Of a stretch of 54,197 nucleotides of DNA, positions 11,339-21,360 are shown in pieces (positions within the stretch are counted from its first letter, which is position 1; each line of letters begins with the position of its first letter). The DNA comes from Paenibacillus hexagrammi (GTDB lineage: Bacteria; Bacillota; Bacilli; Paenibacillales; NBRC-103111): assembly GCF_021513275.1 (NCBI RefSeq), contig NZ_CP090978.1:6515001-6569197 (forward strand), read 5' to 3'. Made by a program: the position numbers and the translations under genes. Below the pieces are notes generated by a model. The model was not told the DNA's origin. It ran no database searches and was given only the letters and a program-made list of their open reading frames with translations.

Positions 11339-12403
11339 ATGATGAAGAAATGGGTACAAGTCATTTTTGCAATCATGGGTGGAAGCTTAGGTTATCAATG
11401 GAGTGATTCAATTCTTCGTATGACGGGTGTTTCAGGCGGTCAGCAGGGGTACTGGCTTATGGGGCTTTGTGCTGCAGTTATGTGCTTAGTGTCGGTATGG
11501 CTAGTCAATATTGGATGGAAGTTGCTGCAGAAAGGCGAGCGGAACATGGATAATATTCCAGTGGCTGATCTTCTGTCGGGTACCCTTGGGTTAGTGACCG
11601 GGCTGCTAATCTCTGCACTCGCATTTCCTGTACTCTCTCAGGCTACATGGGCAGGTCCTTTTGTACCTGTTACCGTTGCGGCTGTGCTCGGCGTTATGGG
11701 CTTTAGAATCGGGTATAACAAAAGGGACGAGCTGATTCAGCTCTTAATCCGCTCACGATCACAAGGAAATGAGAAACAAACACATCGTCCCTATGAGGAA
11801 CACAAAATTCTCGACACAAGCGTAATTATTGATGGGCGGATTGCAGATATTTGCAAAACTGGCTTCATTGAAGGGACGCTGGTAATTCCTGAATTTGTAT
11901 TAGAAGAATTACAGCATATCGCAGATTCGTCAGATTTACTTAAACGAAACCGTGGCAGACGGGGATTGGATATTCTGAATAAAATCCAGAAGGAACTTGA
12001 AGTTAAGGTATTGATTTATGAAGGGGATTTTGAAGAAATATCGGAAGTGGACAGCAAGCTCGTCAGACTGGCTAAAGTTCTGCAAGGTAAAGTCATAACC
12101 AATGATTTTAATCTTAACAAAGTTTGCGAGCTGCAAGGAGTTTCTGTACTGAACATTAATGACCTAGCGAACGCGGTTAAGCCTGTAGTGCTTCCTGGTG
12201 AAGAAATTATCGTTCAAGTTATTAAAGACGGCAAAGAGCACGGACAAGGTGTTGCGTATCTGGATGACGGCACGATGATCGTCGTAGAAGGCGGTCGAGA
12301 ATTTATCGGTATGACCCTAGAAGTCATGGTAACTAGTGTACTGCAGACTTCCGCGGGACGAATGATTTTTGCGAAGCCGAAATTGTTGGAAAAAGCCCAG
12401 TAA
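11339..12403 (+). CDS. Membrane PIN-TRAM domain protein (YacL family)
   Basis: The protein has 354 residues. Four hydrophobic segments (about 5-20, 38-58, 78-98, 108-125) anchor it in the membrane. A PIN nuclease-like domain follows (about 156-280), with acidic residues at D159 in [13 protein letters not shown]238 and D256. A TRAM RNA-binding domain (about 293-350) ends it. The architecture matches B. subtilis YacL at the same locus after disA. The PIN acids suggest metal-dependent RNase activity, but the substrate is unknown. GGAGGTG lies upstream of the ATG. A TATACT at 11319 may be a -10 box, but its -35 is poor. Confidence 0.9.
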   Translation: MMKKWVQVIFAIMGGSLGYQWSDSILRMTGVSGGQQGYWLMGLCAAVMCLVSVWLVNIGWKLLQKGERNMDNIPVADLLSGTLGLVTGLLISALAFPVLSQATWAGPFVPVTVAAVLGVMGFRIGYNKRDELIQLLIRSRSQGNEKQTHRPYEEHKILDTSVIIDGRIADICKTGFIEGTLVIPEFVLEELQHIADSSDLLKRNRGRRGLDILNKIQKELEVKVLIYEGDFEEISEVDSKLVRLAKVLQGKVITNDFNLNKVCELQGVSVLNINDLANAVKPVVLPGEEIIVQVIKDGKEHGQGVAYLDDGTMIVVEGGREFIGMTLEVMVTSVLQTSAGRMIFAKPKLLEKAQ

Positions 12404-12479
12404 CATTGTATGATAAGGGAAGGCATTCAAGCGGGGGAAGGTGCAGGGTGCCGATACCAACTCGTAGGTGGGGTTTCGA

Positions 12480-13184
12480 ATGGGCAAGGTGGGTGCCGTT
12501 ATTGTAGCGGCAGGTAAGGGGTCTCGCATGCGCTCGGCAGAGAGCAAGCAGTACCTACAACTCGGAGACAAACCGATTCTTGTACATACATTGCAATTAT
12601 TTCAAAACATAACAGAAGTGGATGAAATTGTTTTGGTGGTTCCGGCTGCGGATGTACAGCGTTGCAAGGATCTCGTAAATATCTATTCGATTACCAAGGT
12701 GTCGCGGGTCCAGGCAGGTGGAGTTGAACGTCAGGACTCCGTTAGACTGGGACTTGCAGCGCTTCAAGAGGATACGGAGTGGGTGCTTGTCCATGATGGA
12801 GTCAGACCCTTTACAGCTGTGGAGCATATTATTGGATGCTTAAATCAGGCAAAGGAAGCTGGGGCCGCCGTGCTGGCCGTTCCGGTCAAGGATACGATCA
12901 AAGTCGTAGACCAATCGAAATGCATTCAATCCACGCCGGATAGACGAAGCTTGTGGGCGATTCAAACCCCGCAGGCTTTTCGGCTTGCTTTGCTGCAGAA
13001 GGCGCAGGAGCTTGCTATCCAAGATGGTTTTATTGGAACAGATGATGCTAGCTTAGTGGAAAGAACAGGAACGAATGTTCTTGTCGTCGAAGGGGATTAC
13101 TATAATATTAAAATCACAACGCCAGAGGACCTGCCTTGGGCGGAGTGGATTCTAAAGCATGTAAGAGGAGAGCGAAATTCATGA
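12480..13184 (+). CDS. ispD: 2-C-methyl-D-erythritol 4-phosphate cytidylyltransferase
   Basis: IspD transfers CMP from CTP to methylerythritol phosphate in the MEP isoprenoid pathway. The 234-residue protein has the nucleotide-binding start [12 protein letters not shown], the VHDGVRPF motif, and the KDTIK and TPQAF segments typical of the family. A GTG at 12468 extends the frame by four residues. ATG 12480 is preferred because GGTGGGG lies about 7 nt before it and the conserved beta strand begins at residue 4. The stop overlaps the ispF start (ATGA), showing translational coupling to the enzyme two steps further along the pathway. Confidence 0.95.
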   Translation: MGKVGAVIVAAGKGSRMRSAESKQYLQLGDKPILVHTLQLFQNITEVDEIVLVVPAADVQRCKDLVNIYSITKVSRVQAGGVERQDSVRLGLAALQEDTEWVLVHDGVRPFTAVEHIIGCLNQAKEAGAAVLAVPVKDTIKVVDQSKCIQSTPDRRSLWAIQTPQAFRLALLQKAQELAIQDGFIGTDDASLVERTGTNVLVVEGDYYNIKITTPEDLPWAEWILKHVRGERNS

Positions 13185-13666
13185 TTCGTGTAGGACAAGG
13201 ATTCGATGTGCATCAATTAGTCGAAGGACGCAAATGCATCATTGGCGGAGTCACTATTCCATATGAGAAAGGCTTGCTGGGACATTCTGATGCGGATGTC
13301 TTGCTGCATGCTATCAGTGATGCCATTCTGGGAGCTTTAGGCCTCGGGGATATCGGCAAACATTTCCCAGATACGGCTGCAGAATACAAGGATGCGGACA
13401 GCTTGATATTGCTGAAGCGGGTTTGGTCGCTAGCTAAAGAAAAAGGATATCGACTTGGTAACGCCGATTCCACGATTATTGCGCAAAAGCCGAAGATGGC
13501 TCCCTATATTCCGCAAATGGTTGAAATTATAGCGGATGCGCTGGAAGCAAAGCCTGATCAAGTCAATGTTAAAGCGACAACAACAGAGCAATTAGGTTTC
13601 ACGGGAAGAGGCGAGGGTATTGCTGCTCAATCTGTTGTTTGTTTAATTCAGGATGTGCTAGAATAG
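13181..13666 (+). CDS. ispF: 2-C-methyl-D-erythritol 2,4-cyclodiphosphate synthase
   Basis: IspF cyclises CDP-methylerythritol 2-phosphate with release of CMP. The 161-residue protein has the metal ligands D9 and H11 in GFDVHQL, the [14 protein letters not shown] block, [10 protein letters not shown], and the C-terminal [16 protein letters not shown]. It acts as a trimer in known homologues. The start ATG overlaps the ispD stop by 4 nt, with AGAGGAGAG just upstream. An upstream in-frame extension to 13136 lies within ispD and is not used. The length matches the family. Confidence 0.96.
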   Translation: MIRVGQGFDVHQLVEGRKCIIGGVTIPYEKGLLGHSDADVLLHAISDAILGALGLGDIGKHFPDTAAEYKDADSLILLKRVWSLAKEKGYRLGNADSTIIAQKPKMAPYIPQMVEIIADALEAKPDQVNVKATTTEQLGFTGRGEGIAAQSVVCLIQDVLE

Positions 13667-13699
13667 CAGGTATTATGGGGTGAAGAGGGGTTCGTGTTC

Positions 13700-15148
13700 A
13701 TGAGTCAACCATTACGTGTGCGTTACGCACCTAGTCCAACTGGACATTTACATATCGGCGGAGCGCGTACAGCTTTATTTGATTATTTGCTCGCTCGCCG
13801 GAACAACGGAGTTTTTATTGTACGTTTTGAAGATACAGACCAGACTCGTCATAAGGAGTCGGGAATCGCAGACCAATTAAGCGGCCTTAAGTGGCTAGGG
13901 CTCGATTGGGACGAGAGTGTTGATATCGGAGGTCCTTATGGTCCATACCGTCAAATGGAGCGCCTTGACCTATACAAACCGTACACAGACCAACTGCTTA
14001 GCCAAGGGAATGCTTATCCTTGCTACTGTACGGAAGAAGATTTGGAGCAGGAACGGGCAGAGCAGGAAGCCAAAGGCGAAATGCCGCGTTATTCCGGTAA
14101 GTGCCGTCATTTGACGAGTGAGCAGAGAAACGCATTTGAACAGGCGGGCCGTAAGCCTTCAATCCGTTTCCGTGTGCCGGAAGACCGTATCATTGCATTT
14201 GATGACAAAGTGCGTGAGCACGTAGAGTTTGAATCCAATGGAATCGGCGACTTCATTATTGTTCGTCCTGACGGAATTCCTACCTATAACTTCGCAGTAA
14301 TTCTCGATGACCATCTTATGAAGATCAACCTGGTCATTCGTGGTGAGGAGCATCTTTCCAATACACCAAGGCAGATCTTGATGTATGAGGCGCTGGGTCT
14401 CCCGGTTCCGGAATTTGCTCATCTGTCGCTAATCTTGAATCAAGACCGTAAAAAAATGAGTAAACGGGATGAATCGATCATTCAGTTTATTGAACAATAC
14501 AAAGAACTCGGCTATTTGCCTGAGGCTGTCGTGAACTTTATCGCACTTCTCGGCTGGTCCCCGGGCGGTGAAGAGGAGATGTTCACGAAGGAAGAATTGA
14601 TCGCGCAATTTGACTTGAACCGTGTTTCCAAGAGCCCCGCTGTCTTTGATATGGACAAGCTAAATTGGATGAACAATCATTATTTGAAAAAAGCGCCGCT
14701 TTCGCGGGTTGTAGACCTATGCCTGCCTCATCTGCAAAAAGCTGGTTTCATCCAAGGTGAGCTCTCTTCGGAGAAAACACACTGGGTGGAAACATTGGTT
14801 GGACTCAATCAGGAGAGAATGCGCTACGCGGCTGAAATTGTGGAGCTCGCACAGTTGTTCTTCCAGGATGAGCTCGTTATGGAAGAAGAGGCTTCGGCTA
14901 TTCTGCAAGAAGAGCACGTACCTGTGGTCCTGAGCAGATTTTTACAGCAAGTTGAGCAAGCAGAAGATTTTTCTGTCGAAGCAATTCCCGGTATGGTAAA
15001 GCAGGTGCAGAAGGATACCGGTTACAAAGGTAAACAACTGTTCATGTCCATACGTGCTGCATTGACCGGACAAGTGCATGGACCTGATTTGAATAAGTCA
15101 ATCTTCTTGTTAGGCAAAGAAAAAGTTGTGGCGAGACTGCGGAAGTGA
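13700..15148 (+). CDS. gltX: Glutamyl-tRNA synthetase
   Basis: This class I synthetase charges tRNA-Glu, and in Gram-positives lacking GlnRS also tRNA-Gln for later amidation. The 482-residue product has the HIGH-type motif in [16 protein letters not shown] (10-25) and KMSKR at 252-256, followed by the helical anticodon-binding region. A GTG at 13694 extends the frame, but ATG 13700 is better spaced after GAAGAGGGG and yields the family start [13 protein letters not shown]. It precedes the cysteine T-box and cysES, the Bacillus arrangement. Confidence 0.96.
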   Translation: MSQPLRVRYAPSPTGHLHIGGARTALFDYLLARRNNGVFIVRFEDTDQTRHKESGIADQLSGLKWLGLDWDESVDIGGPYGPYRQMERLDLYKPYTDQLLSQGNAYPCYCTEEDLEQERAEQEAKGEMPRYSGKCRHLTSEQRNAFEQAGRKPSIRFRVPEDRIIAFDDKVREHVEFESNGIGDFIIVRPDGIPTYNFAVILDDHLMKINLVIRGEEHLSNTPRQILMYEALGLPVPEFAHLSLILNQDRKKMSKRDESIIQFIEQYKELGYLPEAVVNFIALLGWSPGGEEEMFTKEELIAQFDLNRVSKSPAVFDMDKLNWMNNHYLKKAPLSRVVDLCLPHLQKAGFIQGELSSEKTHWVETLVGLNQERMRYAAEIVELAQLFFQDELVMEEEASAILQEEHVPVVLSRFLQQVEQAEDFSVEAIPGMVKQVQKDTGYKGKQLFMSIRAALTGQVHGPDLNKSIFLLGKEKVVARLRK

Positions 15149-15189
15149 TTGTATTCCCTGCTTCTTTTCGCTATACTTAGTTCAATATG

Positions 15190-15455
15190 AAAAGCAAGGA
15201 TCAGGAGAGTACGAATGACGTAGGATTTTCCAGAGAGGATAATCAAAGCTTCAAGCTTTGGCTGTGAGTTATCCATGTCCCGTTATCGGAAGTGCACCTG
15301 GGAGCTGCTGTGCCGAAGTTCGCAAGTGGGCTCGTAGGTGCAGCCGGAAGTTGCCCACGTTACGGGAGCATAAGTTGGGAGACTTCCAAGTCGCCAAGCA
15401 GAGTGGAACCGCGGTAGAACGCCTCTGCAGCCTAAGGGCTGCGGGGGCTTTTTGT
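15190..15455 (+). promoter_or_regulatory. T-box leader, cysteine specifier, with antiterminator and terminator
   Basis: The conserved T-box AGAGTGGAACCGCGG lies at 15400-15414. Stem I can be followed: CAGG (15202-15205) pairs with CCTG (15297-15300), and the enclosed specifier loop carries an AGTA on one side and TGC (15293-15295), a cysteine codon, on the other. A 12-bp terminator (15421-15448) with a T run follows. Uncharged tRNA-Cys should favour the antiterminator and turn on cysE-cysS. This fills the 336-bp gap between gltX and cysE. Confidence 0.92.
15421..15453 (+). terminator. T-box regulated terminator before cysE
   Basis: GCCTCTGCAGCC pairs with GGCTGCGGGGGC (with G-U pairs) and is followed by TTTTT. 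It lies 7 nt after the T-box core, the usual arrangement. Confidence 0.88.
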
Positions 15456-15484
15456 ATTATCTAGATCCGTAAGAAGGTGATAGC

Positions 15485-16156
15485 ATGTGGAAAACGATCA
15501 AGTCTGATATTTCTGCTGTGTTTGATAATGATCCTGCTGCTCGCAGCTGGTTTGAAGTTGCCTTTACGTATTCGGGCCTTCATGCCATCTGGTGGCATCG
15601 GATCGGACACTGGTTTTTCAAGAAGAGAATGTTTACGATTGCCCGTATCGTCTCCCAGTTCAGCCGGTTCATGACGGGGATCGAGATTCATCCCGGTGCT
15701 GTGATTGGCAAACGCCTTTTTATTGACCATGGTATGGGAGTCGTCATCGGGGAGACCTGCATCATTGGTGATGATGTTACGCTTTACCAAGGTGTAACTT
15801 TAGGAGGCACAGGTAAAGAAAAAGGAAAACGACACCCGACAATTGGTAATAATGTGATTATTGGCTCGGGTGCTAAAATCATCGGTTCTTTTACAGTTGG
15901 TGAAAATTCTCGAGTGGGTCCTAATACGGTCGTAATTAAAGAGGTTCCTCCTAACAGTACGGTCGTTTGTATTCCGGGTAAAATTGTGAAGCGGGACGGA
16001 GTGCGTGTAAATCGATTGGATCATACGAGCTTGCCGGACCCGGTTATTGATATCTTTGAAGGTTTGCAGAAGCAGATCAACGAGCTGAAGGAAGAGCTGG
16101 AACAAGAAAGACAAAGAAATGGAGGAACAAGACAGCATGACGCTCAAAGTGTATAA
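15485..16156 (+). CDS. cysE: Serine O-acetyltransferase
   Basis: CysE makes O-acetylserine from serine and acetyl-CoA, the first step of cysteine synthesis. The 223-residue protein starts with the helical SAT region (WWHRIGHWF). It continues into left-handed beta-helix hexapeptide repeats ([42 protein letters not shown]), with the catalytic H in DHGMG. A charged C-terminal tail ([14 protein letters not shown]) is predicted to be helical. AGAAGGTG precedes the ATG. It lies under the Cys T-box and overlaps cysS by 20 nt, so the two should respond together to cysteine starvation. Confidence 0.95.
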   Translation: MWKTIKSDISAVFDNDPAARSWFEVAFTYSGLHAIWWHRIGHWFFKKRMFTIARIVSQFSRFMTGIEIHPGAVIGKRLFIDHGMGVVIGETCIIGDDVTLYQGVTLGGTGKEKGKRHPTIGNNVIIGSGAKIIGSFTVGENSRVGPNTVVIKEVPPNSTVVCIPGKIVKRDGVRVNRLDHTSLPDPVIDIFEGLQKQINELKEELEQERQRNGGTRQHDAQSV

Positions 16157-17537
16157 TACGTTGTCACGTAAGAAAGAAGAATTCGTGCCTTTGCAGCCGG
16201 GTAAGGTTAACATGTATGTTTGCGGTCCAACCGTATATAACTATATTCATATCGGGAACGGTCGTCCGGTCATTTTCTTTGATGTGGTTCGCAGATATTT
16301 GGAATTCCAGGGTTACGCGGTCAATTACGTGACCAACTTCACGGATGTGGATGATAAAATGATTCGCAAGGCTGAGGAAGAAGGCACCACTGTTCCGCAG
16401 CTTGCAGAAACCTACATCCAAGCTTTTCTCGAGGATATTAAAGCGCTAGGTGTTCATGAAGCAAGCTTAAATCCGCGAGTGACGGAAAACATTCAAGAGA
16501 TCATCGATTTTATCGCCGACCTGGAGTCCAAAGGCTTTGCTTACGAAAGCCGCGGCGACGTTTATTACCGTACAACGAAATTTTCGGACTACGGCAAATT
16601 GTCTCATCAAAATCTAGATGAGCTGCAATATGGCATACGCATCGAGGTCGACGACCGCAAAGAAAATCCGCAGGATTTCGTACTGTGGAAAGCGGCGAAG
16701 CGAGGTGAAATCGCATGGGAAAGTCCCTGGGGGCAAGGGCGTCCAGGCTGGCATATTGAGTGCTCCGCCATGGTTCGGAAGTATTTAGGCGATACTATTG
16801 ATATCCATGGCGGTGGATTTGATTTAACATTCCCTCACCATGAATGCGAGATTGCTCAAACCGAAGCTTTAACCGGCGAACCAATGGCGAATTACTGGAT
16901 GCACAACGCGTTCCTAAATATCGATAATGAGAAAATGTCCAAATCACTCGGAAACGGCATTCTCATCCGTGATCTCATAAAAGCTATCAAACCGGAAGTG
17001 TTCCGCTTCTTTATGCTTTCGGCGCATTACCGGAATCCGCTGAATTTCAGTGATGAAAGCCTGAAACAAGCAGCGAATGGACTTGAGCGCATCCAGAATG
17101 CCTATGACAATCTGAAGCATCGCTTAAATACCGCTTCTCAAGAGCGGGCACTAGAAGAAGGATTGGAAGATAGAGTTGCTACCATTGCCAATCGATTTAA
17201 TGAAAAAATGAGCGATGATTTTAATACGCCAGATGCGATTACGGCTATCTTCGATCTTGTCGCTGAAGCAAATCTGTATCTGCAGCAGGAGCGGGCCACA
17301 ACTGCCGCAATCCAGCTTTTCATAGATCAACTGCACTCTTTCGATCGAGTGTTCGGTATTCTTAGTCAAGCTTCAGAGGAATTGCTGGATGAAGAAATTG
17401 AACAGTTGATTGTGGATCGCACGGAAGCCCGTAAGAGTAAAAACTGGGCAAGAGCGGACGAGATTCGCAATCTGCTCACAGAGAAAGGGATATTCCTCGA
17501 AGATACACCGCAAGGAATACGCTGGCGCCGCAAATGA
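16137..17537 (+). CDS. cysS: Cysteinyl-tRNA synthetase
   Basis: CysS charges tRNA-Cys. The 466-residue protein has [15 protein letters not shown] (zinc cysteine plus HIGH-type motif), the zinc ligands in WHIECSAM and HHECE, and KMSKS (266-270). The C-terminal part is helical. ATG 16119 would extend the frame, but GGAGG at 16121-16125 favours ATG 16137, which gives the family start and the B. subtilis length. The gene overlaps cysE, and its stop overlaps mrnC (ATGA). It is controlled by the cysteine T-box. Confidence 0.97.
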   Translation: MTLKVYNTLSRKKEEFVPLQPGKVNMYVCGPTVYNYIHIGNGRPVIFFDVVRRYLEFQGYAVNYVTNFTDVDDKMIRKAEEEGTTVPQLAETYIQAFLEDIKALGVHEASLNPRVTENIQEIIDFIADLESKGFAYESRGDVYYRTTKFSDYGKLSHQNLDELQYGIRIEVDDRKENPQDFVLWKAAKRGEIAWESPWGQGRPGWHIECSAMVRKYLGDTIDIHGGGFDLTFPHHECEIAQTEALTGEPMANYWMHNAFLNIDNEKMSKSLGNGILIRDLIKAIKPEVFRFFMLSAHYRNPLNFSDESLKQAANGLERIQNAYDNLKHRLNTASQERALEEGLEDRVATIANRFNEKMSDDFNTPDAITAIFDLVAEANLYLQQERATTAAIQLFIDQLHSFDRVFGILSQASEELLDEEIEQLIVDRTEARKSKNWARADEIRNLLTEKGIFLEDTPQGIRWRRK

Positions 17538-17965
17538 ACGAACATATCTCGGATCCGTTTCAATTGTTTCATTTTCCGCCTTCCAAGAGTCCGAATCTGC
17601 TTAGTCCGTTGGTCCTTGCTTATATCGGTGATGCCGTCTATGAGGTATATATAAGGCAGTATGTGATTTCACTTGCGAATCACAGACCCAATCAATTGCA
17701 CAAAATGTCTACGCAGTTTGTTTCGGCTAAGGCTCAAGCTAAGCTTTTGGAAGCACTGATACCGCAGCTGACGGAGGAAGAACTGGATATTGTTAAGCGT
17801 GGACGGAACGCGAAGTCTGGAACTACGGCCAAGAATGCGGATGTGCTGGAATACCGGCACAGTACCGCCTTTGAGTGCCTGATAGGATACTTATACTATA
17901 CAAAAGCATTTGAGCGTTTGAAGGAGTTATTAGATTTCGCCATAGCGTTCAAAACAGCTAAATAA
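17534..17965 (+). CDS. mrnC: Mini-ribonuclease III
   Basis: Mini-III is a homodimeric double-strand RNase lacking a dsRNA-binding domain; in Bacillus it matures 23S rRNA ends. The 143-residue protein has the RNase III signature around [14 protein letters not shown] (D33) and the second acidic site in [14 protein letters not shown] (E114). The start overlaps the cysS stop by 4 nt. The cysS-mrnC-rlmB order is conserved in Firmicutes and groups 23S maturation with 23S methylation. Confidence 0.93.
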   Translation: MNEHISDPFQLFHFPPSKSPNLLSPLVLAYIGDAVYEVYIRQYVISLANHRPNQLHKMSTQFVSAKAQAKLLEALIPQLTEEELDIVKRGRNAKSGTTAKNADVLEYRHSTAFECLIGYLYYTKAFERLKELLDFAIAFKTAK

Positions 17966-17991
17966 TTTCTAGAGAGCAAGGAGGAAACCTG

Positions 17992-18732
17992 ATGTCAGAA
18001 GAATACATAGGCGGCAAGCATTCGGTGCTCGAGGCACTGCGCTCAGGCCGGACCATTAATAAGATATGGGTAGCGGAAAATGCTCAAAAGCAATTCGCCG
18101 GCCCTATCGTGGCCGAGGCGAAAAACCACGGTATTATTGTGCAATTCACAGATAAACGTAAGCTGGATCAAATGGCAGAAGGGCTTCAACATCAAGGTGT
18201 AGTAGCCCAGGTTGCTGCTTATGAGTATGTAGAAATAGAAGATATCCTAGGGTTAGCCAAGGAGCGGGGTGAGGATCCATTCATTCTTATTCTGGATGAA
18301 ATCGAAGATCCTCATAATCTGGGATCTATACTTAGGACCTCCGACTGCACGGGTGTGCACGGAGTCATCATCCCGAAACGTCGATCCGTAGGGCTAACGG
18401 CAGCTGTATCCAAAACATCCGCAGGAGCTGTTGAGTACGTACCAGTGGCGCGGGTTACGAATATCGCGCAGACGATTGAACAGCTTAAAGAAGAAGGTGT
18501 CTGGATTGCAGGTACAGACGTATCAGCTGCTCAAGACGTCTACAAAGCTAATTTCAAAATGCCTATCGCATTAGTTATTGGCAATGAAGGAAAAGGCGTA
18601 GGTCGATTAATCAAAGAAAAATGCGACTTTCTTGTCAAGCTCCCGATGACCGGCCAGATCAATTCGTTGAATGCTTCCGTAGCCGCGGGAGTTTTGATGT
18701 ATGAAGTAGTAAGACAGCGCACCATGAGCTAA
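17992..18732 (+). CDS. rlmB: 23S rRNA 2'-O-methyltransferase RlmB (TrmH/SpoU family)
   Basis: It methylates the ribose of G2251 (E. coli numbering) in 23S rRNA using SAM. The 246-residue protein has the N-terminal substrate-binding domain (YIGGKHSVLEALRSG) and a SPOUT knot: motif 1 LDEIEDPHNLGSILRT, motif 2 VIGNEGKGVGRL, and motif 3 PMTGQINSLNASVAAG. AGGAGG lies upstream of the ATG. Position after mrnC is conserved. I cannot exclude that it modifies a different guanosine, as SPOUT paralogues are similar. Confidence 0.93.
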   Translation: MSEEYIGGKHSVLEALRSGRTINKIWVAENAQKQFAGPIVAEAKNHGIIVQFTDKRKLDQMAEGLQHQGVVAQVAAYEYVEIEDILGLAKERGEDPFILILDEIEDPHNLGSILRTSDCTGVHGVIIPKRRSVGLTAAVSKTSAGAVEYVPVARVTNIAQTIEQLKEEGVWIAGTDVSAAQDVYKANFKMPIALVIGNEGKGVGRLIKEKCDFLVKLPMTGQINSLNASVAAGVLMYEVVRQRTMS

Positions 18733-18736
18733 TAGT

Positions 18737-19249
18737 ATGGAAGAGTTTTTAATCGTCGACGGCTATAATATTATTGGAGCCTGGCCGGAGCTTAGCAAGC
18801 TTAAGGATACGGATCTGGAAGGCGCGAGAGACAAGCTGATCCACATGCTTTCAGAATACCAGTCTTTCTCGGGAATGAAAGTATATCTTGTCTTTGATGC
18901 TTACATGGTGCCTGGGCTTGGGAAAAAGTATGTTCAAAGCAAGCTTAGTGTTTTATATACCAAAGAAAAAGAGACGGCGGACGAATTAATAGAAAGATTG
19001 GTTACGAACTTGATGGGCAGGCGCAAACAAATCCATGTAGCCACCTCGGACATGATTGAGCAGCACGTTATTTTCGGCAAAGGAGCCCTTAGGCTTCCGG
19101 CAGGGGAGCTTTGGGTTAAAATCAATCAGAGCCGCAAAGAGGTCAGAGCACGAATTCAACCTGAAAAGTCATCGAAAAAAAACCCGTTTGACGACAAAAT
19201 CAAAGGGGATGTCAGGGATATTTTTGAGCGTTGGCGCAGGGGCCAATAA
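18737..19249 (+). CDS. NYN/PIN-like RNase (YacP/Rae1 family)
   Basis: The 170-residue protein starts with the NYN signature FLIVDGYNIIGAWPEL, followed by an acidic site in LVFDAYMVPG and ATSDMIEQ, which form a PIN-like active centre. The C-terminal tail is basic (KSSKKNPFDDKIKGDVRDIFERWRRG). B. subtilis YacP (Rae1) cleaves mRNA in the ribosomal A site and sits at the same place between rlmB and sigH. The start is 4 nt after the rlmB stop, so the genes are likely co-translated. Confidence 0.9.
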   Translation: MEEFLIVDGYNIIGAWPELSKLKDTDLEGARDKLIHMLSEYQSFSGMKVYLVFDAYMVPGLGKKYVQSKLSVLYTKEKETADELIERLVTNLMGRRKQIHVATSDMIEQHVIFGKGALRLPAGELWVKINQSRKEVRARIQPEKSSKKNPFDDKIKGDVRDIFERWRRGQ

Positions 19250-19282
19250 TCCTCCAAATGCTAGAAATGACGGGGTTCCCCG

Positions 19283-19312
19283 TTGACGATGTGAGTTTTA
19301 TTCATGTATACT
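19283..19312 (+). promoter_or_regulatory. Sigma-A promoter for sigH
   Basis: TTGACG (19283-19288) and TATACT (19307-19312) are 18 bp apart. A small GC hairpin (CGGGG-TT-CCCCG, about 19271-19282) lies just before. A sigma-A promoter before sigH is also known in B. subtilis. Confidence 0.7.
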
Positions 19313-19367
19313 TAACCTATCCTTAAAGAAGAAATCTAGGTAGTCCTGCAGGCCGGAGGGATTGTTG

Positions 19368-20012
19368 GTGAGTGTCGACCTCAAAGAGTTGAGAATGTAT
19401 GATTATGACCTCAAGCCAGATGAAGACATAGTCGAAGCAGTCCGTGAAGGCAGTAGCGAAGCATTGGAATACCTGATCAATAAATATAAGAATTTTGTGC
19501 GTGCCAAGGCGCGCTCCTATTTTTTGATAGGTGCTGATCGAGAGGATATCGTGCAGGAAGGAATGATAGGTTTATATAAATCTATTCGAGACTTCCGCGG
19601 CGATAAGCTCGCGTCTTTTAAAGCCTTTGCCGAACTATGCATTACTAGGCAGATCATCACGGCTATCAAGACAGCGACTCGCCAAAAGCATATTCCATTG
19701 AATTCCTACGTTTCATTGGACAAGCCTATTTATGATGAGGATTCTGATCGTACACTGCTTGACGTTATAAGCGGTTCCAGGGTTACCGACCCGGAGGAAC
19801 TCGTAATCAATCAAGAAGAGTTTACAGGTCTCGAAGATAAAATGGGAGAAATACTGAGCGACTTGGAGCGGAGAGTGCTCATGCTTTATTTGGATGGACG
19901 CTCCTATCAAGAGATTGCTGTTGATCTTGACCGCCATGTCAAATCTATAGATAACGCCCTACAACGGGTCAAACGAAAGCTTGAACGCTATTTGGAAGTT
20001 AGAGACCTATAA
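19368..20012 (+). CDS. sigH: RNA polymerase sigma-H factor (Spo0H)
   Basis: SigH drives transition-phase and early sporulation genes, suggesting a spore former. The 214-residue protein contains region 2 (KYKNFVRAKARSYFLIGADREDIVQEGMIGLYKSIRDF, in pieces typical of SigH), a linker SYVSLDKPIYDE, and region 4 (LSDLERRVLMLYLDGRSYQEIA...HVKSIDNALQRVKRK). The frame opens at TTG 19362. GTG 19368 is chosen because GGAGGG ends 7 nt before it. The gene has its own promoter and is followed by an intrinsic terminator at 20011. Confidence 0.95.
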   Translation: MSVDLKELRMYDYDLKPDEDIVEAVREGSSEALEYLINKYKNFVRAKARSYFLIGADREDIVQEGMIGLYKSIRDFRGDKLASFKAFAELCITRQIITAIKTATRQKHIPLNSYVSLDKPIYDEDSDRTLLDVISGSRVTDPEELVINQEEFTGLEDKMGEILSDLERRVLMLYLDGRSYQEIAVDLDRHVKSIDNALQRVKRKLERYLEVRDL

Positions 20013-20052
20013 AAACACTTTTGCAGCTCAGGCGCAAAGGTGTTTTCTTTTA
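20011..20052 (+). terminator. Intrinsic terminator after sigH
   Basis: AAAACACTTTTGC pairs with GCAAAGGTGTTTT around an 8-nt loop and is followed by CTTTT. It directly follows the sigH stop codon. Confidence 0.85.
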
Positions 20053-20101
20053 AAATATAAGAATTTATAAGTTTCACTTAATAATTCGGCTTATATTTTT
20101 T

Positions 20102-20116
20102 ATAAACGTACTCGTC
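20102..20116 (+). repeat. Left arm of a hairpin interrupted by IS copy 1
   Basis: ATAAACG-TACTC-GTC (20102-20116) pairs with GAC-GAGTA-CGTTTAT in 21401-21419, giving 15 bp with 1-nt and 3-nt bulges on the right arm. The insertion duplicates AAG of the former loop ATTAAAG. There is no T run after the right arm, so it is not an obvious terminator. Confidence 0.65.
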
Positions 20117-20197
20117 ATTAAAGTTGAGTGCCCCCCTTATAATAGACATTGGAAAAACCCCCTGGGTAAACCGATGAATTATTAGGGGGGCATTTCT

Positions 20198-20518
20198 ATG
20201 GCGATCAAAGGACAAACGTTTAGACATTATCCAGAATCCATCAAGACAGAGGCTATTCGTTTACATGAGGTGGAGGGTTGGAGCTACCGAGAAATCACAG
20301 AACATTTGGGGATATATGATAAGGGACGGGTCAAGAAGTGGATGAGTAAATACCGTGAGTGCGGCGAAGAAAGTTTTAAGGACAAGCGTGGAGGCCCCTT
20401 TCGAGCAGAGACAGAGCAAGAGCGACTAATTCGACAGTTGCAATTAGAGGTAGATGTGCTAAAAAAGTGGTTACAAATCTTGAGTCGGGAGGTGCACAAG
20501 ATAAATACTACGTCATAG
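20198..20518 (+). CDS. IS3-family OrfA (HTH protein), copy 1
   Basis: The 106-residue OrfA has an N-terminal helix-turn-helix (HEVEGWSYREITEHLGI...VKKWMSKY) that would bind the IS ends, and a C-terminal leucine-heptad region (ERLIRQLQLEVDVLKKWLQIL) for multimerisation. The slippery heptamer A-AAA-AAG lies at 20461-20467 in the OrfA frame. Slipping -1 there yields an OrfAB fusion of about 387 residues, the transposase; without slipping OrfA ends at 20518. GGGGGG before the ATG may act as a weak ribosome binding site. Confidence 0.93.
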   Translation: MAIKGQTFRHYPESIKTEAIRLHEVEGWSYREITEHLGIYDKGRVKKWMSKYRECGEESFKDKRGGPFRAETEQERLIRQLQLEVDVLKKWLQILSREVHKINTTS

Positions 20519-21360
20519 ATGAGTTGAAGGAGCAGCAAAGCGTGAAAGAGTTATGTTCTTATTTGGGAGTAAGCAGAAGTGGTTACTACGCCTATGTAAA
20601 GCGTAGGACAACAGATCCTGATGGAGAACTAAAGCTCAAAATCTTGGCGATCTACGAGCAGCGTAAGAAGATTCTAGGGTACCGCCGTATTCAAGATGAG
20701 TTGTATCGTCAGCATAACCTTATCGTCAATCATAAGAAGGTTTTGCGCCTTATGCAAGAACTTGGCATCAAGTCAATTATCCGCCGCAAATATAAGTATC
20801 AAACGAGTCATGAAGCAGCTATATCCGACGGGAGAGTGGCCGAGAACTTGCTAAAGCGGAACTTCCATGCCGACGGTCCAAATCAAAAGTGGGTTACAGA
20901 TGTTACGCAATATCGTGTGTTCGATGATCGGGTCTACTTATCGGCCATAAAGGATCTCTGGAACGGCGAAATTGTGGCTTATCACATCAGTAACCGTAAC
21001 GACAATCCGCTTGTATTAGATACGTTTAGAAAAGCATTTAAAGCGCATAAAGACGTGTCTGGATTGATCGTTCACAGCGATCAAGGAAGCCAGTACACGT
21101 CTCATGCTTACCACGACATGCTGCCAAAGGTTGGCGCCCGAATCAGCATGTCCCGCCGAGGCAATTGTTATGATAATGCCTCTATGGAAAGTTTCTTCTC
21201 TCATTTGAAAGTGGAAGCTCTCTATCCCTATGATATCCGAAGTATCGAGGAAGTACAAAGGCGAATTGAGGAATTTATTCGATTTTATAACGAGGAAAGA
21301 GCACAGAAAAAACTAAACAAGCTGACTCCGGTTGAGTACCGGCGCCAGCTTGTTGCCTAG
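20467..21360 (+). CDS. IS3-family OrfB (DDE transposase domain), copy 1
   Basis: The 297-residue frame holds the integrase core with the DD(35)E triad: D145 in WVTDVTQYRV, D205 in VHSDQGSQYTS, E241 in ASMESFFSHLK. Upstream lies the HTH_21-like region (GYRRIQDELYRQH). It is in the -1 frame relative to OrfA and overlaps its end. Although a GTG stands at 20467, the normal product of this family is the OrfAB fusion made by frameshifting. Confidence 0.94.
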   Translation: MVTNLESGGAQDKYYVIDELKEQQSVKELCSYLGVSRSGYYAYVKRRTTDPDGELKLKILAIYEQRKKILGYRRIQDELYRQHNLIVNHKKVLRLMQELGIKSIIRRKYKYQTSHEAAISDGRVAENLLKRNFHADGPNQKWVTDVTQYRVFDDRVYLSAIKDLWNGEIVAYHISNRNDNPLVLDTFRKAFKAHKDVSGLIVHSDQGSQYTSHAYHDMLPKVGARISMSRRGNCYDNASMESFFSHLKVEALYPYDIRSIEEVQRRIEEFIRFYNEERAQKKLNKLTPVEYRRQLVA

